46,086 nt of DNA from contig JAFXUU010000049.1 of the NCBI GenBank assembly GCA_017524845.1, forward strand, positions 1 through 46,086. The letters are read 5' to 3'. The translations under genes were made by a program, and so were the position numbers. Below the pieces are notes generated by a model that was given only the letters and a program-made list of their open reading frames with translations, ran no database searches and had not been told where the DNA came from. Each line of letters starts with the position of its first letter. Position 1 is the stretch's first letter. Source of the DNA: Oscillospiraceae bacterium. Lineage in GTDB: Bacteria > Bacillota > Clostridia > Oscillospirales > Oscillospiraceae. Positions 18,718 through 26,492 of this stretch are shown here, piece after piece.

Positions 18718-19535
18718 TCTTCGTTCTCCAGTCTTCCCGGCGGCGTATGCCGGATGCAAAGGGTCTCCGGGCCGGAAAGGAAGCGTCCGGCCAGGGCGGC
18801 GAAGCGTCCCGCGCTCCCCGTGACCCAGATATGCAGCTCGCCGGGCCGGTCTCTCCGGGCCAGAGCGTCCCGGCCGGAAAGCACAGTCGTCAGTTTTTCG
18901 GCGGCCTCCGCCGCAGCGTCCACCAGCCGGATCCCGCTCCCGAGGCAGCGCCGGATGGCCCCGGCGATCAGGGGGTAGTGGGTGCAGCCCAGGATCAGAG
19001 TATCCGCACCGAAGGCCCGTATCTCCTCCAGGGACGTTTTTACGGCCTTCGTCAGCGCCGGGTCCTCCGGCTCCGTATGCCCCGCCTCGATGAGGGGCAC
19101 CAGGAGGGGACAGGCCCTTGCCAGCACCCGGCACTCCGGGCTTCGGCTTTTCAGGAGCCGCTCGTAGGCCCCCGCCCGGATGGAGCCCTCGGTACCGATC
19201 ACGGCCACCCGGCCCTCCGTCAGCGCCAGGGCCTTCTCCACGGCGGGCTCCACCACGCCGCAAATGGGGATCCCCCGGCCCAGCAGCTTCTCCGGGGCGA
19301 TGCTGCTGATGGTGCCGCAGGCGGCCACCGCAGCCTTCACCCTCCGTTCCAGGAGGAAGCTCACGTTTTCTTCCGCAAAGCGCCGGATCGTCCCGGGGCT
19401 CCGCCCCCCGTAGGGCACCCGCCCCGTATCCCCCAGGAATACGATATCCTCCTCCGGCAGCAGCTGCCGCAGCCGCCGGACCGCCGTCAGGCCGCCCAGC
19501 CCGGAATCGAATACGCCGATCGGTCTTTGATCCAT
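18714..19535 (-). CDS. murI: Glutamate racemase
   Basis: A 273-aa Asp/Glu racemase making D-glutamate for peptidoglycan. It has the N-terminal FDSGLGGLTAV, the first catalytic-cysteine motif as AACGTISS (most MurI have ACNT) and the second as LGCTHYPL. Both cysteines are kept, but the Asn after the first is Gly. The start at 19535 follows AAGGA and a good promoter; the longer open frame upstream is not used. First gene of murI-DUF1934-argS. Confidence 0.92.
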   Translation of the reverse strand: MDQRPIGVFDSGLGGLTAVRRLRQLLPEEDIVFLGDTGRVPYGGRSPGTIRRFAEENVSFLLERRVKAAVAACGTISSIAPEKLLGRGIPICGVVEPAVEKALALTEGRVAVIGTEGSIRAGAYERLLKSRSPECRVLARACPLLVPLIEAGHTEPEDPALTKAVKTSLEEIRAFGADTLILGCTHYPLIAGAIRRCLGSGIRLVDAAAEAAEKLTTVLSGRDALARRDRPGELHIWVTGSAGRFAALAGRFLSGPETLCIRHTPPGRLENEE

Positions 19536-19569
19536 GCAGTCTGTCCTTTCCAGATCATTACGAATAAGT

Positions 19570-19598
19570 AGTATACATGAAAACGCCTTCTGCATCAA
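19570..19598 (-). promoter_or_regulatory. Promoter of murI-DUF1934-argS
   Basis: Minus strand TTGATG (19598-19593), 17-bp spacer, TATACT (19575-19570). Confidence 0.75.
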
Positions 19599-19647
19599 GA
19601 GGCAATTCACGACGGGGAAGAATGCCCGAAAACCGCCCGGAAATTCG

Positions 19648-19699
19648 TTGAAAATTCCGCGATAAAACGGTAGATATTTCGGAAACGAGAGGCTATAAT
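19648..19699 (+). promoter_or_regulatory. Candidate promoter(s) of the 136-aa protein gene
   Basis: TTGAAA (19648-19653), 17-bp spacer, TAGATA (19671-19676); a second -10-like TATAAT is at 19694-19699 without a clear -35. Confidence 0.45.
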
Positions 19700-19773
19700 A
19701 TGTCCACAAAAATCCGGGGCGTGTCCCCGCCGGGAAAAATGGGCGGGGCGGCCGGAAGGGTGGTGGCATCTGA

Positions 19774-20184
19774 ATGACGATGGAGCTTTCGGACAAGGAA
19801 TTCCGGCGGCTGCTGGATCTGGTCTACGTGGGCAACTGGGTAATGAACTCCCTGCGGGGCAGCCAGCGCATCAAGGACTACGACGACGTGGAATCCAAGT
19901 GCTTCTCCTACTGCCTGAAAACGGGGATGTATTCCCTTTTTGAAATGATGGACGGGGAGGTGATCCCCTCAGCCAGCTTTGAGGACGGCGGCATCCAGGA
20001 GGCCATCATGGATTATGAGGACGCCGTGTTCTACGATATCCTGGCGGAGGAGCTGGCCCGGCGGGACATGGACTTCGCCCCCATCGACAACACGAACGAC
20101 GGGGAGCTGAGCCGCAGGATCGACGAATATATGGAGGAGTTCGAGGAAAACGGCCTCAACAACGTCAGCGTCAATAAGGAATGA
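19774..20184 (+). CDS. Conserved-looking acidic protein of unknown function
   Basis: A 136-aa soluble, acidic protein (MTMELSDKEFRRLLDLVYVG...). I do not recognise a characterised family. It is probably mostly alpha-helical, with acidic C-terminal segments (SRRIDEYMEEFEENG). It has its own upstream promoter-like elements and is followed by a strong hairpin, so it is likely a single-gene transcript. A second in-frame ATG two codons downstream is an alternative start. Confidence 0.7.
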   Translation: MTMELSDKEFRRLLDLVYVGNWVMNSLRGSQRIKDYDDVESKCFSYCLKTGMYSLFEMMDGEVIPSASFEDGGIQEAIMDYEDAVFYDILAEELARRDMDFAPIDNTNDGELSRRIDEYMEEFEENGLNNVSVNKE

Positions 20185-20190
20185 GCCAAT

Positions 20191-20232
20191 CGCCTCCCGG
20201 ATGCGGGCAAGCATCCGGGAGGCGGTCGTTAT
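20191..20232 (+). terminator. Terminator-like hairpin after the 136-aa protein
   Basis: 14-bp perfect stem CGCCTCCCGGATGC (20191-20204) with complement at 20211-20224, then GTCGTTATATT. Almost the same stem recurs at 23635-23665. Confidence 0.75.
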
Positions 20233-20233
20233 A

Positions 20234-20262
20234 TTGAATTATCCCGCGGTCCATAGTAGACT
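20234..20262 (+). promoter_or_regulatory. Possible promoter of GNAT-GH3
   Basis: TTGAAT (20234-20239), 17-bp spacer, TAGACT (20257-20262). A weak -10; about 130 bp of leader precede the GNAT start. Confidence 0.4.
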
Positions 20263-20393
20263 ATAGCTCAGAGAGCCGAAAAGACGGAGAGGCACGGCAT
20301 TTCCTGCGGAGATGATCGTCCTGCGCAGCCCGGACTGCGGCGGGACGGTCTGCGTCCGCAGCGGCATACGCAGGGATGGAAGGAGCAAGGTCG

Positions 20394-21035
20394 ATGACTG
20401 ATTTTGAGATCGTTCCGCTGCCGAAAGCGCAGTGGGCAGGCACGGTCGTTCCCCTGGTCACCAGGAGCGACAGCTATTACGACGTGGTCATCCGTCCCCT
20501 GGACGGGGAAGGGTGTACGGTTTCCCTGGTGCGGAAGAAAGCGGAACGGGAGATCGTCCACACGCCGGAGGAATACGATTTCCCCGACGCTCTCTACCAG
20601 CCCCACTGGGAGAATGCGGAGGCCTACGGCGTCGTGGGCGGCGGCGGAGAGCTTCGCGCCTGCATCGAGGTATGCCCTGAGGAATGGTCCAACCGGCTGA
20701 TCGTGACGGAGCTGTGGGTTTCGGAGGAGCTGCGGGGCAAGGGACTGGGAAAGCGGCTGATGGACAAAGCCAAGGAGATCGCCCTGACGCAGAAGCGGCG
20801 GGCCGTGATCCTGGAAACCCAGAGCTGCAACGTCGGTGCCATCGGCTTTTATCTCCGCCAGGGCTTCGAGCTGATCGGCCTGGACACCTGCTGCTATACG
20901 AACGACGATATCGGAAGGCATGAAGTGCGCCTCGACCTCGGCTTTTTCTTTCACAGAGAAGGCCGCAGAAGACCGGGCTCAGACGGAAGCCTTGCGGAAA
21001 GGAGCGAACATGGACAGGAATTCACCTTTGTATGA
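20394..21035 (+). CDS. GNAT family N-acetyltransferase
   Basis: A 213-aa acetyltransferase. The GNAT fold occupies about residues 85-180: strand 4 VTELWVSEELRGKGLGKRLM contains the acetyl-CoA pyrophosphate loop (RGKGLG), followed by CNVGAIGFYLRQGFELIG. The N-terminal 80 residues are less conserved. I chose the ATG at 20394, which has AAGGAG eight bases upstream. The last 26 bp overlap the start of the GH3 gene, whose RBS lies inside this frame, so the two are co-expressed. Substrate unknown. Confidence 0.85.
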   Translation: MTDFEIVPLPKAQWAGTVVPLVTRSDSYYDVVIRPLDGEGCTVSLVRKKAEREIVHTPEEYDFPDALYQPHWENAEAYGVVGGGGELRACIEVCPEEWSNRLIVTELWVSEELRGKGLGKRLMDKAKEIALTQKRRAVILETQSCNVGAIGFYLRQGFELIGLDTCCYTNDDIGRHEVRLDLGFFFHREGRRRPGSDGSLAERSEHGQEFTFV

Positions 21036-23601
21036 CACGAGCCTGCCGGTGGCGGAGCGCGCGCGGTGGCTCGTCTCCCAAATGACGACGGAGGAGAAGC
21101 TGAGCTGCTTCTCCGTGGGGATCCGGAACCGGCGGCTGGGGATTGCGGCCTCCACCTGCGGCGGCGAAGGGGCCCACGGCGTGCAGGCCAGGGCCGGGCA
21201 GCGGGAAGCCTATCCCCCCACCCCCACCACCTCCTTCACCCAGCCCATCGGAATGGCCGCCACCTTTGACCGGGAACTGATCCGGAAGGCCGGGGACGTG
21301 ACCGGAAAGGAGTCCCGTGCCTTCGCAAACGCGGTGAGCAAGGGGGGCAACGGCCGCCTGGGTCCCACCGTCGATCTCTGCCGCGACCCCCGCTGGGGCC
21401 GGAATGAGGAGGGCTACGGAGAGGACCCCTACCTCACCGGGAAAATGGCCTCCCAGTTCATTCTGGGCATGCAGGACGAGCACAATTACGACGGTTCGCC
21501 TCTGGCTCCCGGAGAGCGGGGCGACCGGGTGCGCACCGCCGCGGTGCTGAAGCATTTTTACGCCAACAACCAGGAATGGCGGCGCTGCTACGACAGCTTT
21601 GACGTCAGCGACAAGGTCAAATACGACTACGAGCTGGAACCTTACCGCTACTGCGCGCAGGAGGGGCACGCGGAGGGGGTCATGACCGCATACAACGAGA
21701 TCAACCATATCCCCGCCATGCTGAACCGCGAGGTCCGGGACATCCTGAAAGACCGCTGGGGCATCCGCTACGCCATGACCGACGGCGGCGACTTCCTGCA
21801 GACCGTGAGCTTCCACCGTTACTATGAGACCCATGCCGAGACCCTGGCGGAGGCCGTGAAGGCCGGGGTGGACGCCATGCTGGACGATCCCTTCGCGGTG
21901 ACGAAGGCCGCCGGGGAGGCCCTGCAGCGCGGCCTCGTCACGGAGGAGGAGCTGGACAAGGCCATCCTCTGCACGGTGACGGAGCTGCTGCGGCAGGGCG
22001 CCTTCGACCCGGAGGACCCCTACGCGGAGCTGGACATGGCGGACGTGGGGACGGACGAAGCCAAGCGCGTATCCCTGCAGATGAGCAAGGAATCCAACGT
22101 CCTGCTGAAAAACGAAGGTGGCTTCCTCCCCTTCGGCCGGGACGACGACGTCGCCCTCATCGGCCACGTGGCGGACCGCTGGTATATGGACTGGTACGGC
22201 GGCAAGCCCACCTATCAGGTGACGCTGAAGGCCGGTCTGGAAAAGAAGCTGCGCCGGACCGTCCCCTATGACAGCGGCCTGAATCTGGTGCGCTTCAAGG
22301 TCGGGGACAAATACCTGGGGGCCAGCCGCTCTCCCATGGACGCCGAGGCGGCGGAGCTGATCACGGTGGAGCGGGCGGAAGACGCCGTCGTCTTTGAACA
22401 GACGAACTGGGGCTGCGGCAGCAACTTCCTCTATGCCCCCGCCTACCGGAAGTTCCTCACCGTGGGGGAGGACGGAACGATCTCCCTCGCCTCCGACGAT
22501 CCCTATGCCTGGTACGTCTACGACAGCTTCACCATCGGCACGGCGGACGCTGTGCGCACCCCGGAGCCCAGGAACGCGAACAGCGTGGAGCTTACGGAAT
22601 ACTGGAACGACGAGGAGGGCGGCATCAAGCTGTACTGCTTCGGCAACCGGAACGTCTATCTGGAAGACGGCAGACTGCGCACCGACCCCCTGGTCCGGCT
22701 GGAAGCCGCTTCCAACACAAAGGAGGGGGGCAACAGCGCTTCCGCCTGGGCGGGGTCCCGAAAGGAAGCCGTCACCGTCACCGCAGAAACGGTCTCCGAC
22801 GGCATCGAACGGGCCAGGGCGCTGGCGAAGAAGGCGAAAAAGGTGATCGTAGCGGTGGGCTGCAATCCCGTCGTCAACGCCAAGGAGGAGATCGACCGCA
22901 GCACCATCGAAATGATCCCCCTCCAGGAAAAGCTGGTGGAGGCCGTATATGATTCAAATCCCAACACAGTTGTTGTTCTCATTACCAATTATCCCTACGC
23001 CATCAACTGGATGCAGGAGCACGTCCCTGCTATTCTGATGAACGCCACCGGTTCCCAGGATCTGGGCAACGGCCTGGCCGCAGCCATCTTCGGCGAAGCG
23101 AATCCCGCGGGGCGGCTCCCCATGACCTGGTACAAAAGCGACGCGGACCTGCCGCCCATGGAGGATTACGATCTGATCCGGCATCCACGGACATACCGCT
23201 ATTTCTCCGGGCCGGTGCTGTATCCCTTCGGCTACGGTCTCTCCTACACGTCCTTTGAATACGGCGACCTGCGCGTCGAAAAAGGGGACGGCGGCGCGCT
23301 GAACGTGTCCGTGCTCGTTCGAAACAGCGGCAGGGCCGCGGGCGACGAGGTGGCACAGCTGTATATCCGGCGGCTCTCCCCCTCGGAGACGGTACATCCC
23401 CTTCGGCGGCTCATCGGTTTTGAGCGTCTGCACGAGCTTGCTCCGGGGGAGAGTCGAAGGGCCGAATTTTCCGTGGCGCCCGGCGACCTGGAGATCTACA
23501 TGGAAACGGCAGGAAAGAAGGTCGTCGAACCCGGCAGATATTTGGTTTACGTCGGCGGCTCCTGCCTGGACGAGCGGGTCTGCTGCGAAGTGGAGCTGTG
23601 A
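21010..23601 (+). CDS. Glycoside hydrolase family 3 protein
   Basis: An 863-aa GH3 enzyme without a signal peptide, so cytoplasmic. The (beta/alpha)8 domain spans residues 1-290 (GPTVDLCRDPRWGRNEEGYGEDP; nucleophile region YAMTDGGD). The second alpha/beta domain is interrupted at about residues 420-580 by an insertion with FKVGDKYLGAS and FLTVGEDGTISL strands, resembling a fascin/RICIN-like trefoil. The C-terminal fibronectin-III-like domain contains YPFGYGLSYTSF. The acidic nucleophile context TDGG resembles beta-xylosidase-type GH3 more than beta-glucosidase SDW. It probably degrades an imported oligosaccharide. Confidence 0.92.
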   Translation: MDRNSPLYDTSLPVAERARWLVSQMTTEEKLSCFSVGIRNRRLGIAASTCGGEGAHGVQARAGQREAYPPTPTTSFTQPIGMAATFDRELIRKAGDVTGKESRAFANAVSKGGNGRLGPTVDLCRDPRWGRNEEGYGEDPYLTGKMASQFILGMQDEHNYDGSPLAPGERGDRVRTAAVLKHFYANNQEWRRCYDSFDVSDKVKYDYELEPYRYCAQEGHAEGVMTAYNEINHIPAMLNREVRDILKDRWGIRYAMTDGGDFLQTVSFHRYYETHAETLAEAVKAGVDAMLDDPFAVTKAAGEALQRGLVTEEELDKAILCTVTELLRQGAFDPEDPYAELDMADVGTDEAKRVSLQMSKESNVLLKNEGGFLPFGRDDDVALIGHVADRWYMDWYGGKPTYQVTLKAGLEKKLRRTVPYDSGLNLVRFKVGDKYLGASRSPMDAEAAELITVERAEDAVVFEQTNWGCGSNFLYAPAYRKFLTVGEDGTISLASDDPYAWYVYDSFTIGTADAVRTPEPRNANSVELTEYWNDEEGGIKLYCFGNRNVYLEDGRLRTDPLVRLEAASNTKEGGNSASAWAGSRKEAVTVTAETVSDGIERARALAKKAKKVIVAVGCNPVVNAKEEIDRSTIEMIPLQEKLVEAVYDSNPNTVVVLITNYPYAINWMQEHVPAILMNATGSQDLGNGLAAAIFGEANPAGRLPMTWYKSDADLPPMEDYDLIRHPRTYRYFSGPVLYPFGYGLSYTSFEYGDLRVEKGDGGALNVSVLVRNSGRAAGDEVAQLYIRRLSPSETVHPLRRLIGFERLHELAPGESRRAEFSVAPGDLEIYMETAGKKVVEPGRYLVYVGGSCLDERVCCEVEL

Positions 23602-23634
23602 CCGCCTTGGTATAGATATCCAGCCGAATAGTCG

Positions 23635-23672
23635 CCTCCCGGATGCAGAACCTACATCCGGGAGGTGTTATT
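23635..23672 (+). promoter_or_regulatory. Hairpin that encloses the spoVAC ribosome-binding site
   Basis: CCTCCCGGATG (23635-23645) pairs perfectly with CATCCGGGAGG (23655-23665). The 3' arm contains GGGAGG, the Shine-Dalgarno site of spoVAC, seven bases before its TTG. The following TGTTATTTT also allows it to act as a terminator of the GH3 transcript. Confidence 0.65.
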
Positions 23673-24122
23673 TTGGTCACGATGACAAACCAGGAATACC
23701 GGGCCTACGTGCGGGAGTTCTCCCCCGCCTCGCCCCTGCTGCGGGACATGCTGCGGGCCTTCCTCTCCGGCGGACTGATCTGCCTGCTGGGCCAGCTGCT
23801 CCGCTTCCTCTGGCTGGACTTCGGCCTCACGGAGGAAGCGGCGGGGACGGCCGTCAGCGTCACACTGATCTTCCTCGGCGCCCTGCTCACGGGCCTGGGC
23901 GTCTACGACCGGCTGGCGAAGTTCGGCGGGGCGGGGACCCTGGTACCCATCACGGGCTTCTCCAACGCCGTGGCGGCGCCCGCCGTGGAGTACCGTTCGG
24001 AAGGGCTCATCACGGGGACGATGGTGAAGATGTTCACCATCGCCGGGCCGGTGATCGTCTCCGGCACCGTGGCGAGTACGCTGTACGGGCTGGTGCTGGT
24101 GCTGCTGGGGAGCGGGGGATAA
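23673..24122 (+). CDS. spoVAC: Stage V sporulation protein AC
   Basis: A 149-aa SpoVAC/SpoVAEb-family membrane protein, part of the channel moving dipicolinic acid into and out of the spore core. It has YVREFSPASPLLRDML near the N terminus, FLSGGLICLLGQ, ITGFSNAV and the last helix pair KMFTIAGPVIVSG...YGLVLVLLG. The start is TTG behind GGGAGG; an internal ATG three codons later is an alternative. No other spoVA genes are adjacent. From about residue 110 to the stop, the sequence is duplicated three times downstream, each copy with the same hairpin, as expected if mobile DNA inserts into this gene's 3' end and regenerates it. Confidence 0.9.
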   Translation: MVTMTNQEYRAYVREFSPASPLLRDMLRAFLSGGLICLLGQLLRFLWLDFGLTEEAAGTAVSVTLIFLGALLTGLGVYDRLAKFGGAGTLVPITGFSNAVAAPAVEYRSEGLITGTMVKMFTIAGPVIVSGTVASTLYGLVLVLLGSGG

Positions 24123-24162
24123 GTTTTCGGAGGCGGCCGCCCGGCCGCCTCCGATGGGTTTG
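24000..24162 (+). repeat. spoVAC 3'-end repeat R0 (within the intact gene) with hairpin
   Basis: Last ~40 codons of spoVAC plus GGAGGCGGCCG/CGGCCGCCTCC hairpin (24129-24152). Reference copy for R1-R3. It differs from all three downstream copies at GCGAGTACG, where they read GCGAGTGCG. Confidence 0.9.
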
Positions 24163-24188
24163 TGAGAAAAACGCGGCGAAGTATGTTT

Positions 24189-25103
24189 TTACTCGATTCT
24201 CAGCATTGCCGTTGTGCTGTACTCACCGGTATTCGGGTTGACATCCCAAAAGAAAACATCGAACCCGATTTCATACCAGAATCCGATATATTCCGCAGTT
24301 TGTGAGAAGTTTGTTAATTGAATCGCTCCGATCTCTTTTGCAAAGTGACAAACCTCGCATATTAGCTCTCTGCCGACTCCCTTCTTTCTGTATTCCTCCA
24401 TTACAAATACATCGACAAACAACCGTATGCTTTCCAGCGGTGCCTGCATGCTGTCGGGAAATGCGATGATTGCACCCATAATCTCCCCATGCTTCCCGCA
24501 AATTGCAAATCCGGAAAGCGTATCACCTTTGCTCATATAATAGACTTTCTTTTCTGAATCGGTCATATACTCGTCAATTAGCCTTTGGGTTTTCTCATTT
24601 GAAAGTGCCTTAACCGAGTCATTCCGCTGGCGATCCAACAGTGGTTTTCTCCTAATGCAGTGGCTGAACATATGGAAATAATTCCCGTAGAAAAGGGGCA
24701 TAGCCGGATCATCCTGCTTCCTGCCGTATGCGTTCATAGAAAACCCTTGTTTCAGCCAGAAGTAACTTGCTTCAACCGAAGCGTTTGCGGACCCATAAAT
24801 AAATATGACGCACGCTTTTTCTGCTTCTTCCATGGTTTTCAAGACAAGTGCGGTTGCGATTCCTTTTCTCCTGTGCGCCGAGCTCACAAAGAGATCGTAA
24901 ACATACCAGCGTTTTCCGTTCAGCGGTGAAGGAATGCTTCTTTCAATGATAACGATTCTTCCGACTGGCGTTCCGCAAGCATCTTCTGCAATAAAGATAA
25001 TCACATTTTCCTGCTTTTTCTTCTCGTTTAATTTGCAAAAAGCTGCAATCCCCTCAAGCTGCTTTGGATTCGCAGGTAAAACCTTATATCCTCTGTTGTT
25101 CAT
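24189..25103 (-). CDS. Tandem GNAT acetyltransferase
   Basis: A 304-aa protein with two GNAT domains. The first (residues 1-150) has VYDLFVSSAHRRKGIATAL with the RRKGIA acetyl-CoA loop; the second (180-304) has VFVMEEYRKKGVGRELICE. GGAGG lies five bases before the ATG. The coding DNA is visibly AT-rich compared with flanking housekeeping genes, which indicates recent transfer, and it forms the first cargo between spoVAC repeats R0 and R1. The acceptor substrate is unknown; antibiotic or metabolite acetylation would be typical. Confidence 0.85.
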   Translation of the reverse strand: MNNRGYKVLPANPKQLEGIAAFCKLNEKKKQENVIIFIAEDACGTPVGRIVIIERSIPSPLNGKRWYVYDLFVSSAHRRKGIATALVLKTMEEAEKACVIFIYGSANASVEASYFWLKQGFSMNAYGRKQDDPAMPLFYGNYFHMFSHCIRRKPLLDRQRNDSVKALSNEKTQRLIDEYMTDSEKKVYYMSKGDTLSGFAICGKHGEIMGAIIAFPDSMQAPLESIRLFVDVFVMEEYRKKGVGRELICEVCHFAKEIGAIQLTNFSQTAEYIGFWYEIGFDVFFWDVNPNTGEYSTTAMLRIE

Positions 25104-25157
25104 AAGAACCTCCGCAAATGAGTTTTGTTCACAATAGTATTCTGAGTCAAAACCGTT

Positions 25158-25283
25158 TTACGGGAAGTGCAAAGAGAGCTTGAATAACAAAATACCAAGA
25201 AAAACATACAGAAAGGCGCATGATTTGCGACAGCTCGTATGCTTTCTTGGTTCCTTCAAAACCGATGATGCCACTCTTTGCAC
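25158..25283 (-). CDS. Candidate 41-aa small membrane protein
   Basis: A short frame starting with GTG, four bases after AAAGGAGGA, encoding a basic N terminus (KEPRKHTSCRK) and one hydrophobic helix (AFLYVFLGILLFKLSL). No family recognised. The strong Shine-Dalgarno is the main support; it could be chance in AT-rich cargo DNA. The rest of the 341-bp gap 25104-25444 holds nothing else I can identify. Confidence 0.3.
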   Translation of the reverse strand: MQRVASSVLKEPRKHTSCRKSCAFLYVFLGILLFKLSLHFP

Positions 25284-25444
25284 AGGGTCCTCCTTTCGTG
25301 TAAAAGATAACACACCCGAATACAGCAGTCAATGGAAGCAGCCGGTTTGCGAAAAAACGGTGAAGTGTTTCAACCGGATGGCTGTTGGTCATTGACAAAA
25401 GGGGATATATCCCCTATACTGAAGAAAACAAGGAGGAATACGCT

Positions 25445-25699
25445 ATGCCGACCATCAGCTATTTCTACGGGATCATCATCGTCATGTATCTGCGTAATAA
25501 GGAACATAATCCGCCGCATATCCACGCGATCACACAGGATTTTGACGCACCGTTTCTGGTAGCAACCGGAGAATTGATGGAGGGAGAGTTCCCGCCAAAG
25601 GCCCAGGCGTTGGTGAAAGAATTTGTGATGAAATACCAGAAAGAGCTTCTGGAAATGTGGGAGACGGAGAAATATATCAAGCTGCCGCCGCTCAAGTGA
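25445..25699 (+). CDS. DUF4160 protein (putative toxin-antitoxin-like partner)
   Basis: An 84-aa DUF4160 protein: MPTISYFYGIIIVMYL followed by HNPPHIHA is diagnostic, and the tail LVKEFVMKYQKELLEMWE matches the family helix. AGGAGG precedes the chosen ATG; an upstream in-frame start is less well placed. DUF4160 genes usually sit next to a DUF2442 gene, as here, and the pair has been viewed as a possible toxin-antitoxin or regulatory module; function unproved. Confidence 0.82.
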   Translation: MPTISYFYGIIIVMYLRNKEHNPPHIHAITQDFDAPFLVATGELMEGEFPPKAQALVKEFVMKYQKELLEMWETEKYIKLPPLK

Positions 25700-25735
25700 T
25701 TTCGGGTGGTGTAGGATTCTCAGGAGGTGAACCGG

Positions 25736-26206
25736 GTGTTCCACAAAGCAATTGACCTGAAATTTCTTGATGGAACGGCGCTGGCTGTGACCTTTCAGGA
25801 CGGCAAGGTCAAACGCTATGACATGCGCTGCCTTTTTTCGAAATATCCGCAGCTGAAAGCCCTGGAGGACCGGGAGCTGTTTCTATCCGGGAAGCTGATG
25901 GGCGCCTATGGCATCGTCTGGAATGACGAGCTGGATATTGAGGCGGAAACCGTCTATGAGGACGGGGAAACGGTACGCGTGGAAACAGGCGCATACCATG
26001 GGGCTTCGGCAAAGGCGGTAGCTGCCGCACGGGCGCAGGCAGGTCTGTCCCAAAAGGAATTGGCTGAGCGGACGGGCATTGACCAGTCTGACATCTCGAA
26101 AATCGAACGGGGCGTGGCAAACCCCTCCGTCGCCACCCTGGAGCGCATCGCCGCCGCATTGGGGGGAGAGTTGTCCGTTTCCATCACAGTGCCGGTAAAT
26201 GGGTAA
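25736..26206 (+). CDS. DUF2442 protein fused to HTH_3 regulator domain
   Basis: A 156-aa two-domain protein. Residues 1-80 are DUF2442 (AIDLKFLDGTALAVTFQDGK); residues 95-150 form a Cro/CI-type helix-turn-helix (SQKELAERTGIDQSDISKIE). The start is GTG at 25736, directly after the near-perfect AGGAGGTGA; an earlier GTG lies within that Shine-Dalgarno and is excluded. With DUF4160 upstream this is a compact two-gene module in which the HTH probably autoregulates. Confidence 0.82.
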   Translation: MFHKAIDLKFLDGTALAVTFQDGKVKRYDMRCLFSKYPQLKALEDRELFLSGKLMGAYGIVWNDELDIEAETVYEDGETVRVETGAYHGASAKAVAAARAQAGLSQKELAERTGIDQSDISKIERGVANPSVATLERIAAALGGELSVSITVPVNG

Positions 26207-26231
26207 AAAATCTTTTGGTTCCCATACGAGA

Positions 26232-26280
26232 GGCAGATTTCCAGATATTGGTTCTATCTGTGTTTTCCTTGACTCAAGCA
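26232..26280 (+). repeat. Conserved cassette right end before R1
   Basis: The stretch ending TTGACTCAAGCA (26269-26280) is not spoVAC sequence but recurs before R2 (28371-28382), less exactly before R3 (30661-30672), and at the remnant 30606-30618. Similarity with the remnant's flank extends about 50 bp upstream. Confidence 0.65.
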
Positions 26281-26443
26281 GAGGGGCTGATTACCGGCAC
26301 GATGGTGAAGATGTTCACCATCGCCGGGCCGGTGATCGTCTCCGGCACCGTGGCGAGTGCGCTGTACGGGCTGGTGCTGGTGCTGCTGGGGAGCGGGGGA
26401 TAAGTTTTCGGAGGCGGCCGCCCGGCCGCCTCCGAAGGGTTTT
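26281..26443 (+). repeat. spoVAC 3'-end repeat R1 with hairpin
   Basis: Near-identical copy of the spoVAC end: GAGGGGCTGATTACC, then ATGGTGAAGATGTTCACCAT through stop TAA (26401-26403) and the GGAGGCGGCCG hairpin. The reading frame is intact, but the N-terminal two thirds of the gene are absent, so it is a displaced gene end, not a functional gene. It bounds the first cargo unit. Confidence 0.9.
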
Positions 26444-26492
26444 GGGATGTACGCCGAAAGGAATCAGCTGGAACAGTCTCCACAGGCCCAGG

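Noticed and set aside
26215-26403. R1 open frame as a small spoVAC-like gene
   Set aside because: It contains only the last helices of SpoVAC, without its own RBS or N-terminal part; it is better explained as a displaced gene end.
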